DNA from: Robbsia andropogonis
GTDB taxonomy: Bacteria > Pseudomonadota > Gammaproteobacteria > Burkholderiales > Burkholderiaceae
DNA: 64,000 bases
Reading direction: 5' to 3'
Assembly (NCBI RefSeq): GCF_000970345.1
Contig: NZ_LAQU01000004.1
Coordinates: 62,001 to 126,000 of the forward strand
Shown: positions 38,244-47,264 of the stretch, in pieces
Layout: each line of letters opens with the position of its first letter
How positions within the stretch are numbered: position 1 is the first letter of the stretch
The notes under the pieces: generated by a model
The model's database searches: none
What the model was told of the DNA's origin: nothing
What the model saw: the letters and a program-made list of their open reading frames with translations, nothing else
Made by a program: the position numbers and the translations under genes

Positions 38244-40799
38244 TTACGGCTTGCGGTCCGTGGGACGGGCCGACGCATTGCCAGCGCTTCCCGACGCGGC
38301 ATGCTTGTCCCGCGCGCCGTTGCCGTTGCCATTTCCATTGCCGTTGCGCGGCTCGGCAACATCGTCGAACGCCAAGCCTCGATTGTGTGCCGCCAGCTCA
38401 CGGCGCCGGCTGGCCCGACCACGTGCCACCGCCGCCACGAGCAGGACGATCAGGAACGCGACGAGCAAGGCCAGCGGGATGACCCAGCTCAAGCGCAGAC
38501 GGGCCCATGCGGCGGCCTTGGCCAGCCCGCTGGCATTGATGCCATCCAGGTTATTCGTGTCCAGCCCCTTCAGCAGGCCGGTATGATCAAAGATCGCGAC
38601 ATTGCCAGGACCGATATCTAGGTTATTGGCGATACGCACGTCTCCCGGACCGGCGTGACGATAAACAATCCCGTAGTAATCCCCAGCATGTTCAACATCG
38701 ACCATCCCGACACCGGCATCCGCACCATCACGTCGACCCATCCCATTCGCGTCCCATATGACGCGGTTGTCCGGTGCGGTGATCTTCATCCGGTCGTTCG
38801 ACAGCGCCAGCGGCGAGTCGGTCAGATCATCCATCGGCGCATCCACTGCCAGGAAGGTGCCGGAGAGGCGCGCCTTTTGACCCGCGGGTACGACGGTCAA
38901 CGTGGCGTGGTGTGGCGAGACCATGGATACCGTTGCCAAGCGGCTCACGCGCGCGAGGCTGTCCGGTGCGCTATCGAGATAGGCCTGCGGGACGATCACG
39001 TCGACCCCATCGGCAAAGCGCGCTGCCATGCCGGTGAAGTCCGCGGTTGGCGTGGCGGTACCCAGTTGCAGGTGGCTCGTCGGCAGGATGGCAACCGGCC
39101 CGCCCTCTGAGTTACGGCAGCCTGTGTTCGATTCGCGCTCGAAGTGAATGCGCAGTTGGCTACGCGCCCGCAAGGTGTATTGCGGGATGTCCACGCTCAG
39201 GCGTTGCTCGCGACCATCCATCGTCAACAGCTTCGCGCCAATCAGCGTGTCGTTCATGAAGACCGATGCGACCACCGGGGTGTTTTCACTATCCGGCGTG
39301 CCGGCAAGGTCGAGGACGACTTGCTTTGGCGCTCGCCCCTTCGAACTGACGGCCCCGAGATCGAACAACGCCGACCAATCGGTCACGCGTTGAACGCTTA
39401 CCGCTTGAGGTTGCGCGCCGAGCGCCGCCAGTGAGATACGGTCGCTCCGACCGACGATGGGATTCACCGCGTCGTGCACGATCAGATTGTTCGATACATT
39501 GATCGGACGCCAGATCGATGAGAACGTATCCACCGCCTTACGGTCCGCCAGCACGATGATCGCCTGGCCCGCCACATGCGCGACCCGCGCCTGCCCCGGA
39601 TCCAGCGGCGCCGTCAAACCGCCCAACGCCCGGCTACGCCACGCGTCATAAGCGGCCGTCGCCTGCGGACCGGCCACGCCAACCTGCAAGCGCAGTGCAT
39701 CGGATTCACGGTTGATCTGCGTACGCAACGCGTCGTCCATGACGACGAAGTCCGCGGGAAACGCCCGAGCAGAACCAACGACCAGCAACGCCGCGGCTTC
39801 GGCGTCGTTTGCCAGCGTATGGTTGCCGCTTCCGTTCAAGGCCGCAAACGCCGGGATCGCACGCAACGCGGCCGGAACCGTCACGTTTGACAGATTAATG
39901 GTGTCCCCGGTCTTGGGAAACGCGTGGAACCGTGGTGCGTTGCCGTCCTGCTCCAGCAATGTGCCGATACGCCAGGCAGCGTCAAACGCACCCGACGATA
40001 CGTGGCTCGCTCCCACGACAACCGACGGCTCACGCGGCAGCGCGCTCCATGCGCCACGGAGGTCGCGGATCGCGTTGGTGTCGTAGGTGTAGTTCAGGCG
40101 CGTGTTCGTATCCACGCGCAGGATGTTGCCGCGGAACGGCTGGTTCACGCAGCGGTCGACATCTAGGATCGTCCACCAGCGCACCCCTAAACGCAAAAAG
40201 CCACGATCACGCGCGGCACCGCTGACACCCAATAGCTGCCCGGCATCGCCATCCGACGCGGTGATCCCGCGGGACGATACCGGGGAACCATCCAACGACA
40301 GCACCAACGTGGTCCGGCCACCGTCGCCACGCAGATAGCTGCCGTCGAACTGCAACGTCGGCTTGCCCAATGGCACGCCTTCCGGTACGGGGAAATAGTA
40401 TTCGCGCACGCTGCTAGTGGTGTCCAGCGGGTCCGTGTCCGGCACGCCGAGTTGCCGCAGTGCGATGGAGCGACTGACGAGGGATTGACCGACCCCGGCG
40501 AAGGCATCGGCCACACTGCCATTGCCACCGACCGGCGGGCTTGGCCGCATGTCGGCCGCCGCTATCGCCGACAACGGCGATGGCGCCCCTGATGGATTGC
40601 TCGCCGAACCGATCGTCGACGCCGGGAGCGCGGTCGGTGCCGATGCACTTCGTGCCTGTACCGACTTCCTGTTCCCTTCATGTGCATGGCTTGGCGCGGC
40701 CATGACCACACCCTCCGCGCACAGCGCCGATACCAATGTCACGCCAATCGCGTTTCTGAAGACCGAACGTGCTTGCGAAGACAGGAAAACAGCTTTCAA
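38244..40799 (-). CDS. BcsB-like periplasmic polysaccharide synthase subunit
   Basis: The 851-residue protein has the architecture of the cellulose synthase subunit BcsB: an N-terminal signal (about residues 15-35), tandem jelly-roll/flavodoxin-like modules (for example LPREPSVVVGASHVSSG, QAIIVLADRKAVDTF), and one C-terminal membrane helix (about 770-791, LSWVIPLALLVAFLIVLLVA) with a short cytoplasmic tail ending in Asn-Gly repeats. BcsB guides the nascent glucan through the periplasm. Here it sits between wecB and nfrB, so it likely serves the Nfr glycan. The start is a TTG preceded by AAGGAG six bases away. No bcsA is present in this window. Confidence 0.82.
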   Translation of the reverse strand: MKAVFLSSQARSVFRNAIGVTLVSALCAEGVVMAAPSHAHEGNRKSVQARSASAPTALPASTIGSASNPSGAPSPLSAIAAADMRPSPPVGGNGSVADAFAGVGQSLVSRSIALRQLGVPDTDPLDTTSSVREYYFPVPEGVPLGKPTLQFDGSYLRGDGGRTTLVLSLDGSPVSSRGITASDGDAGQLLGVSGAARDRGFLRLGVRWWTILDVDRCVNQPFRGNILRVDTNTRLNYTYDTNAIRDLRGAWSALPREPSVVVGASHVSSGAFDAAWRIGTLLEQDGNAPRFHAFPKTGDTINLSNVTVPAALRAIPAFAALNGSGNHTLANDAEAAALLVVGSARAFPADFVVMDDALRTQINRESDALRLQVGVAGPQATAAYDAWRSRALGGLTAPLDPGQARVAHVAGQAIIVLADRKAVDTFSSIWRPINVSNNLIVHDAVNPIVGRSDRISLAALGAQPQAVSVQRVTDWSALFDLGAVSSKGRAPKQVVLDLAGTPDSENTPVVASVFMNDTLIGAKLLTMDGREQRLSVDIPQYTLRARSQLRIHFERESNTGCRNSEGGPVAILPTSHLQLGTATPTADFTGMAARFADGVDVIVPQAYLDSAPDSLARVSRLATVSMVSPHHATLTVVPAGQKARLSGTFLAVDAPMDDLTDSPLALSNDRMKITAPDNRVIWDANGMGRRDGADAGVGMVDVEHAGDYYGIVYRHAGPGDVRIANNLDIGPGNVAIFDHTGLLKGLDTNNLDGINASGLAKAAAWARLRLSWVIPLALLVAFLIVLLVAAVARGRASRRRELAAHNRGLAFDDVAEPRNGNGNGNGNGARDKHAASGSAGNASARPTDRKP
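38317..38346. repeat. five hexamer repeats in the BcsB-like gene
   Basis: Five near-identical hexamers (CCGTTG, CCGTTG, CCATTT, CCATTG, CCGTTG) encode an (Asn-Gly)5 tract in the cytoplasmic tail. Length change would stay in frame, so this is a flexible linker more likely than a phase switch. Confidence 0.7.
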
Positions 40800-41002
40800 G
40801 GAGACTCCTTCATTGGCAAAAGGTTAGGCAACGAGGCTAACGCCCACTATCAGCGTGGCTCTGGATCATGCCGACACTTGCCTCATCTCAAAAACGCAAG
40901 GGCGGCACGGGCGATTTGATCCGGCACGACGCAACGGACGTTGCCATACGACGAAAGGCAAACCGCTCTTCGTGACCGGCATGCAATTCTTGAGGACCAT
41001 GC

Positions 41003-42205
41003 TTACGCGATAGCGCGAAACAGCGGCGCGACGTTGCTCTGCGCCGTCATTGGCACCGGGACGAACTCCCGCACATCACGTCCGGCCAGCACCGCGGCGA
41101 TCCGTTCACAGGCGTGACCATCCCCGTACGGGTTGATGTCGAATGATGCGCTCGTCGCATCAGGGTCCGCCATCGCCATGCGTTCCAGGCAGGACAACAC
41201 ACCGTTGCGAATGGCCTTGCGGTTCGTGCCTACTAGCCGCACGATGCCGGCATCAACGGCCTCCGGACGTTCGGTCACGTCGCGCATCACCAGTACCGGC
41301 TTGCCCAACGACGGCGCCTCTTCCTGGATGCCGCCGGAATCCGTCAGGATCAGCGCGGCGCGCTGCATCAATCGTACGAAGGCCAGATAGTCGAGCGGTG
41401 CGATCAGATGCACATTCGGTGCATCCGAAAGCATGGCCCGCACAGGCTCCTGCACATTCGGATTCAGATGCACCGGGTAGACGATTTGAATACGCCGGGT
41501 CTGCGCAAGATCATGCAGCGCACCGCAAATCTGGTCGAACCCGTCGCCGAAGTTTTCACGGCGATGGCCGGTGACCAATACAACCGGCAGTGACGGATCA
41601 AGCGCCGGGAGCGCGGCGTCGAGACGCGCGCGCAGTGCGGTATCGGATTCCAACTTTTTTCCGATCATCCGCAATGCGTCGATTACCGTATTGCCTGTCA
41701 CGACGATCCGGCCATTCAGGGACTCCGCCTCCAACTTGTCCCGAGCAGATGGCGTAGGTGCGAACATCAGGTCGCTGATCACATCCACGACGCGCCGATT
41801 CATCTCCTCCGGCCACGGCGAGGCGAGATTACCGGTACGTAGTCCAGCTTCCACGTGCGCCACGGGAATCTGTCTGTGAAAAGCCGCCATTGCGGCTGTT
41901 GTGGCGGTGGTGGTATCCCCATGCACCAATACACGATCAGGACGGTATCGGACCAGCACATCGTCCAATGCCGCTAACATCGTGCCTGCCAGTGCGTTCA
42001 AGGACTGATCCGTCGTCATGACGGAGAGGTCGATGGTCGGCGTTATCTCAAAAATAGACAGCACTTGGTCCAGCATCGCGCGATGCTGGCCGGTGACACA
42101 CACGATGGACTCGATGTCCGGCTCTTGCCTGAGGCGATGGACGAGCGGCGCCATTTTGATGGCCTCCGGTCGCGTCCCGAAGATCGACAGGATACGGGTA
42201 GTCAT
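41003..42205 (-). CDS. wecB: UDP-N-acetylglucosamine 2-epimerase
   Basis: The enzyme converts UDP-GlcNAc to UDP-ManNAc. The 400-residue product starts MTTRILSIFGTRPEAIKMAP and has the family motifs HVEAGLRTG, VTGHRRENFG and LTDSGGIQEEAPSLGKPVLV with the substrate-binding Asp, Glu and His residues. I chose ATG 42205, preceded by AGGGAA; the frame stays open upstream to 42436 but without homology. It is first in the wecB, bcsB-like, nfrB, DUF4434-like, nfrA locus, 203 bases ahead of the second gene, and would supply the activated sugar for NfrB. Those 203 bases could hold a second promoter. Confidence 0.92.
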   Translation of the reverse strand: MTTRILSIFGTRPEAIKMAPLVHRLRQEPDIESIVCVTGQHRAMLDQVLSIFEITPTIDLSVMTTDQSLNALAGTMLAALDDVLVRYRPDRVLVHGDTTTATTAAMAAFHRQIPVAHVEAGLRTGNLASPWPEEMNRRVVDVISDLMFAPTPSARDKLEAESLNGRIVVTGNTVIDALRMIGKKLESDTALRARLDAALPALDPSLPVVLVTGHRRENFGDGFDQICGALHDLAQTRRIQIVYPVHLNPNVQEPVRAMLSDAPNVHLIAPLDYLAFVRLMQRAALILTDSGGIQEEAPSLGKPVLVMRDVTERPEAVDAGIVRLVGTNRKAIRNGVLSCLERMAMADPDATSASFDINPYGDGHACERIAAVLAGRDVREFVPVPMTAQSNVAPLFRAIA

Positions 42206-42670
42206 GCGGGCTTCCCTGATTCTTGGAATCTTTGGAGGATGCGGATCGCGCGTTGAAAACGTCCTTTGGCCAATCCACTCCGAACGTCTGTGTACATCAT
42301 AGGCACGGCACCCGAAAAACATCCCGCCCCTACTTACGGCGTTGCCATCGATAAATGCAATAGGAATTTGATTTGAAAGACAAATGCGGCGGAGCAACCG
42401 ATTTGTTATGAAATGTATCCGACGCACACACGACACGTAGCGTCATTTGCTTTGCCTGATCTTTCGGCACATTCCCTTATTTCATGTGCCATGGCAAATC
42501 AACACGATTGCCTCAGCAGCCGTGTTCCCCGGACAAAAGGCGGTGGCTGTCGAAGGAGAAGATATTTTCCGCATCACGCATTGCGCGCCGATCCGGTGCC
42601 AGGACCGCGCAATGGATACTGTGGGGCCCTTTTGCCAGGTCTGTCAAAAAGCCCCGACGTCGATCCGGGA
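42206..42670. other. upstream region of the nfr locus
   Basis: These 465 bases lie between the wecB start and the stop of the FadR-type gene and must hold the operon promoter. The part 42355-42420 is AT-rich. I could not name a clear -35/-10 pair. Confidence 0.4.
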
Positions 42671-43435
42671 TCACGAAACGGCGCCTGCCTCCGTATCCGC
42701 GGTTTCCGCAGAACCCGCGCTGAGCAACCCGAAGTGCGATTCAAGATCCAGCTCGGCTTGACGCAAGACAGTCAAGGCTGCCTTGGCCGCCGCATCGGGG
42801 TCCTTCGCCTCGATGGCGATGCAGAGGTCCTGATGCATGGGCAGTGAGCGGGCAGCCGCACCAGGTACCTTCATGCCGATATCGAAACTCGCCTGGAGAA
42901 TGGCCGACATGGCGTTCTGCATCTGCTGGACAAACTGATTGCCGCACGCTTTCAGCACGACCCCATGGAAGGCGACATCAGCAGGCACATAGTTGTCGAC
43001 ATCGCTTTCCACCGCGCGCGCCATCGCGTCGTAGGCAACACGCAAGGCGATACGATCCGCGTCCGTTGCACGGATGGCGGCCATTCGGGCGGCGGCCGGC
43101 TCGATCAGACGACGCAGTTCGAGCAGGTCCGCAACCAACGCGGCATCGATCGCGCCGGTTGCCGCACGCCAGCGCATGACGTCCGGATCGAACAATTGCC
43201 ACTCGGAACGAGGCAGCACCAGGGTGCCCGACTTGCGGCGCACCACCAGCATGCCTTTCGCTGTCAGGGCCTTGACAGCCTCGCGGATGGTGATGCGGCT
43301 GACGTCGTATTGCTGCGCCAAAAGCGGTTCCGGCGGCAACAAGCTCCCGGGGGGCATATCCCCGGAACAAATGCGTTCACCAAGACGCCTGATTACCTGA
43401 CGATGTAAGGTCTCCATCCTGCCCCCGCTTCTCAT
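42671..43435 (-). CDS. FadR/GntR-family transcriptional regulator
   Basis: This 254-residue regulator has an N-terminal winged HTH of GntR type (about residues 8-75, with LLAQQYDVSRITIREAVKAL) and a C-terminal FCD ligand-binding domain (about 100-225, LLELRRLIEPAAARMAAIRA, with metal-binding His residues in VAFHGVVLKAC and MHQDLC). FCD members usually sense sugar acids, organic acids or amino acids. Its neighbours give no clear catabolic target: it reads in the same direction as the nfr locus and is separated from it by 465 bases. A start at 43417 is possible. Confidence 0.88.
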   Translation of the reverse strand: MRSGGRMETLHRQVIRRLGERICSGDMPPGSLLPPEPLLAQQYDVSRITIREAVKALTAKGMLVVRRKSGTLVLPRSEWQLFDPDVMRWRAATGAIDAALVADLLELRRLIEPAAARMAAIRATDADRIALRVAYDAMARAVESDVDNYVPADVAFHGVVLKACGNQFVQQMQNAMSAILQASFDIGMKVPGAAARSLPMHQDLCIAIEAKDPDAAAKAALTVLRQAELDLESHFGLLSAGSAETADTEAGAVS

Positions 43436-43738
43436 TTCACGGAAGCGGATATGTCCGCTTCTGCCAATACAGCCGGGCTTATCCGCTCCTCGACCAATGA
43501 CACGAGTGTACCCGAAGGCTTTCGTTTAAAAGGCGTCGCTACGTATTGGCCAGTTGTTTAAAACGCGAATAAGCAACACCCTCGGTTGCGAGCCACCGCG
43601 CGTTTGCCCCGCCTATTTGGCATTTGAGAAAGCACCTAAAAAACCCAGCGTAGAATCTCCTTTTTTACCTGCTCATATCGTGGCAGCGCGATCACGCCAA
43701 GCAACGGCGCCACGCGCCTACCTCCAGGAGTATTCTCA
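43436..43738. other. divergent intergenic region, regulator and peptidase
   Basis: About 300 bases between the divergent FadR-type and penicillin-binding-protein genes. No clear operator or gene was seen. Confidence 0.35.
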
Positions 43739-45070
43739 TTGACCGGCCTAGCCGCCCCCTCCGCCGTACTACTCTCGTTGTCCCTCTGTTTATCGATCGC
43801 CGCAATGGTCTGGCCGCATATGACGTTTGCGCAGGACCACCGCACCGCATCGCGCGCGCATCCTCGCCCGGCAAAGCCGCGCGTGGTCGCGCCTGAAAAC
43901 GCGCGTCGGTCGACGCGCGAAACCCATTCGGGCAGCGCACGGCACGGCGTCAAACGATCGATCTCGAGGCCAACGACGAAAGTCAAGCGTCCGCCGCGAC
44001 CGCATCACCATCAGTCTCCCAAAGCACGCCCTTCCCGCGCCGCACGCGCAACGTCTCCACAATCGCGTGCGGCAACGGCACGATCGGCTCGTACGCGCGC
44101 ATCCACGAAACATAAAACGGCGCAGCACGGCCGCGCGCGCCAGCATGCGGCGCATCGCCGGCATTCGCCCGACACCGCGGCGCCGCAGGTCTCGAAATCC
44201 GCGGCGGCCGCCGCGGCCCTGCTCGGCGCGACCGCGGAAGCACGCGGCCGGGTTCAAATGACCGCGGCCGATAACCGCTCCGGCGCCGGTCCGGCGCTTC
44301 TGTCACGTTGCGGCTATACCCCACACGCACGCCATCGGCTGCAAACTGCATCCATCTATGTGCGTGACGTGCGGTCCGGGAAGGTGCTGCTGGAGAAGAA
44401 CGCGACGCGCGTGCGGCCCATCGCGTCGCTATCAAAGATGATGACGGCGGTGGTGGCGCGTGATGCGCAACGGCCGCTGTCGAGCAAACTGACCGTGACC
44501 AATGCCGACCTGGACGACATCAAGCACACGCATTCGCGCCTAAAAGTGGGATCGACTTTGTCACGCAACGATATGTTCCATATTGCGTTGATGTCCTCGG
44601 AGAACCGGGCGGCCGCCGCGTTGAGCCGCGACTATCCGGGTGGACGCCCCGCCTTCATGCAGGCAATGAATGCGAAGGCCCGCGCACTCGGCATGCGCCA
44701 TACGCATTTCGACAATCCCACCGGCCTGTCGCCGCGTAATATCTCTACCGCGGTCGATCTCGCCAAGCTGGTCGACCATGCCATGGAGGATCCGTTGCTG
44801 CGGCGCTTCAGCACCGACAAGTGGAGCATCGTTCATCCAGGACACGGCGAGCTTGTGTATGTGAACTCCAATCGACTGGTTCGTTTGAATCATTGGCCCG
44901 TGGCGTTGCAAAAGACCGGCTTCATCAACGAAGCGGGCCATTCGATGATGATGCGACTGGACGTGGACGGCCGACCGATCACAATGGTGCTGCTCGGCGC
45001 ACCAACGCCGCAAGGCGATGTGAACGACGCCATCATGATCCGCCGCTGGCTGACCTGTTCACTGAAATGA
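43739..45070 (+). CDS. pbpG: D-alanyl-D-alanine endopeptidase (PBP7-like) with long basic linker
   Basis: The protein is a low-molecular-mass penicillin-binding protein that cleaves peptidoglycan crosslinks. Its 443 residues comprise a signal peptide (to about residue 32, TFAQD), a Arg/His/Ala/Ser-rich linker (about 35-150, strongly basic and disordered), and the peptidase S11 domain with SxxK (Ser230-Lys233), SEN (287-289) and KTG (392-394). E. coli PbpG is about 310 residues; the linker accounts for the excess. The start is a TTG preceded by CAGGAG. The symbol is by similarity to the PBP7 type and is less sure than the family. Confidence 0.85.
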   Translation: MTGLAAPSAVLLSLSLCLSIAAMVWPHMTFAQDHRTASRAHPRPAKPRVVAPENARRSTRETHSGSARHGVKRSISRPTTKVKRPPRPHHHQSPKARPSRAARATSPQSRAATARSARTRASTKHKTAQHGRARQHAAHRRHSPDTAAPQVSKSAAAAAALLGATAEARGRVQMTAADNRSGAGPALLSRCGYTPHARHRLQTASIYVRDVRSGKVLLEKNATRVRPIASLSKMMTAVVARDAQRPLSSKLTVTNADLDDIKHTHSRLKVGSTLSRNDMFHIALMSSENRAAAALSRDYPGGRPAFMQAMNAKARALGMRHTHFDNPTGLSPRNISTAVDLAKLVDHAMEDPLLRRFSTDKWSIVHPGHGELVYVNSNRLVRLNHWPVALQKTGFINEAGHSMMMRLDVDGRPITMVLLGAPTPQGDVNDAIMIRRWLTCSLK

Positions 45071-45131
45071 CGCGCGACACGCTCCCGTACGTGGCGGGCA
45101 CAATGACAAGATCGATGAATGAAAGGATTCC

Positions 45132-46094
45132 ATGCGCTATCTGACGACCACCGGAACTGCGACACATCGGCGTACAAGACCGGCGAGGCGCCATGCCGCC
45201 TTCAGGACGTATGCAGCGGCCGTGACTGCGGCGGCCGCGATATTGACGTCGTCCGCGCACGCCGACGAGGCCGCGCCACGGCTACGCGTTATCGTGCCGA
45301 CTGCTTTCGCCTACTCGGTGCACGATATCGTCCGCTCATTCACTGCGCGTACCGGCATACCGGTTGCCGTACACGTCGCCACTGCCGGGAATATCCCCGC
45401 CAATGTGCGCGACAATGCGCATGACGCTCCGAAAAGCGACGGCGTGAAACAGATGGTTGCCAATACGGGCGCTGCCGCGAGTAGCGCTGAGGTTACCGCG
45501 CAGGCAGCAAGCGCGGGCAAGGCGCGGCACAATGGGAGCTTACGCAAAGGCTCGCCCACGCCCTATGACGTTGTCATTGCCTCCGCTGCCGACACGACAC
45601 AGATGACAGGGCAAGGCTTGCTCGCGGCGGACAGTCGCACGATGCTACCCAAGATCGGCATCGGCATGGCCGTGCCAAAAGGACATGCCATTCCCGACAT
45701 CCACGACGTCAATGCACTGCGCGACGCACTGCTGTCTGCCCATACGGTTGTTTTCGAAGATCCGGCGATGGGCGGTCCCAGCGGCGCGAATGTGGTCAAG
45801 TTGTTCGACCGGCTCGGCATTGCGGACCAGATGAAATCGCGATCAAGGATGATTCCGCCTGACGATATCAGACATGCTTTAACCCATTCCGGCGCGGACC
45901 TGGCAATAGAAGAAGCACGCTTGCTGCGTGACGCGCCCGATATGCAATATGTCGGTGATCTGCCCGGAACCGTGCAATATTTCACTCGGTACGCGGCGGC
46001 GGTCACCACCCGATCGCCCCACAAGACGGAAGCACGCGCGCTGTTGTCGTTCATTGCCTCCGGGTTGTCGCCACACGTTCAAGTCGATCCTTGA
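45132..46094 (+). CDS. ModA-like periplasmic substrate-binding protein
   Basis: This 320-residue protein has a signal peptide ending near SSAHADE (about residue 45) and the fold of ModA/sulfate-type oxyanion-binding proteins: an N-terminal strand LRVIVPTAFAYSVHDIVRSF, YDVVIASAADTTQM and FEDPAMGGPSGANVVKLFDR. An Ala/Ser-rich insert (about 95-140) is not usual. Its position 280 bases before a molybdenum aldehyde oxidoreductase operon fits a link with molybdate, but no modB or modC is present, so it may bind another ligand. It starts 60 bases after the peptidase gene. Confidence 0.75.
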   Translation: MRYLTTTGTATHRRTRPARRHAAFRTYAAAVTAAAAILTSSAHADEAAPRLRVIVPTAFAYSVHDIVRSFTARTGIPVAVHVATAGNIPANVRDNAHDAPKSDGVKQMVANTGAAASSAEVTAQAASAGKARHNGSLRKGSPTPYDVVIASAADTTQMTGQGLLAADSRTMLPKIGIGMAVPKGHAIPDIHDVNALRDALLSAHTVVFEDPAMGGPSGANVVKLFDRLGIADQMKSRSRMIPPDDIRHALTHSGADLAIEEARLLRDAPDMQYVGDLPGTVQYFTRYAAAVTTRSPHKTEARALLSFIASGLSPHVQVDP

Positions 46095-46375
46095 CTGACG
46101 GGCGGCGTCGAACAAGCGCACATCACGGTGCCAGGCCACGGCGCCACGGTCCTTACCGCCAATATTTCTCCGCCGGTCATCGCACAAATCGCTATTCTTT
46201 TTAAGATACAACGGTTTGACGCGCCCGCGTCCCGCCTCTCAGGCATCGAACTTGCTCCCTGTCATCCTTGAAAGCCGTCAGCGAACGGCGACACGGCCCG
46301 ATGTTGTCTTCGGGCCTGATATGAGGGCTCCCACGAGGTACCCCTCTCTCCGCTCTACTTCATTCCAGGACGACT

Positions 46376-47158
46376 ATGTCGAACGACATCACTCGCCGAC
46401 ACCACGCCGGCACCGCTGTCTCTCGCACCCCGCTCGGACCGCATGCGGAATCACGACAAGGTGGTGCCGACACGCACAGGCACGCGCCATTGTCGGACGC
46501 GCCTCCTGAGGCGAGCGGCGACGACCATCAACCTACATTGACGCGTCGCTCGTTCATGACATGGGTCAGCGTCAGCGGCGTGGCCGTCTCTCATCTGGCG
46601 CACGCCGATACCATGCACGCCGATGCACCGCTGCCATCCGAACCCGACATCGCCACGCACACGCAAGCCGAGGCCCCGGTAGGCGACAATGCCGTTCCCG
46701 TGCGCTTCACGCTGAACGGCAAGGACACGGCGCTCAAGCTGGACCCGCGCACGACGCTGCTCGATTGCGTGCGCGAATCGCTATCGCTGACCGGCACCAA
46801 GAAAGGCTGCGACCACGGCCAATGCGGCGCATGCACGATCCATGTCAATGGTCGACGCGTTAACGCCTGCCTCAGTCTTGCCGTCGCGCATGACGGCGAC
46901 ACGATTACGACAATCGAAGGCCTTGGCGAGCCGGGGCGCCTGCATCCGATGCAGCAGGCGTTCCTGGATCACGATGGTTACCAGTGCGGCTATTGCACCT
47001 CCGGACAGATCATGTCCGGCGCGGCCCTGCTAAACGAGCCATGCGGTGCCAGTGACGGTGCGGTGCGCGAAGCGATGAGCGGCAATCTGTGCCGCTGCGG
47101 GGCCTACAAGAACATCGTATCGGCCGTGCAATCCGTACGCATCATGCGCAAGGCCTGA
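46376..47158 (+). CDS. paoA: periplasmic aldehyde oxidoreductase, 2Fe-2S subunit
   Basis: This subunit passes electrons in PaoABC, a periplasmic xanthine-oxidase-family enzyme that oxidises aldehydes. The 260-residue protein has a Tat signal (TRRSFMTW, Arg57-Arg58), preceded by a long n-region, and two 2Fe-2S clusters: Cys145, Cys150, Cys153 and Cys165 in a plant-ferredoxin arrangement, and Cys204, Cys207, Cys239 and Cys241 in the helical C-terminal domain (CGYCTSGQIM, CRCGAYKN). E. coli PaoA is about 229 residues, so the leader is longer here. It is followed by paoB and paoC. Confidence 0.9.
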   Translation: MSNDITRRHHAGTAVSRTPLGPHAESRQGGADTHRHAPLSDAPPEASGDDHQPTLTRRSFMTWVSVSGVAVSHLAHADTMHADAPLPSEPDIATHTQAEAPVGDNAVPVRFTLNGKDTALKLDPRTTLLDCVRESLSLTGTKKGCDHGQCGACTIHVNGRRVNACLSLAVAHDGDTITTIEGLGEPGRLHPMQQAFLDHDGYQCGYCTSGQIMSGAALLNEPCGASDGAVREAMSGNLCRCGAYKNIVSAVQSVRIMRKA

Positions 47159-47264
47159 ACGGCAGACGGCCTCACCAGCTGCGCGTCCCGTCGTCACGCA
47201 ACGCCGCGCCGACAGGAAGGCGGGGCTCCGCTCCGCACCATGTCATCTATCCAGGAGTGCCAGA

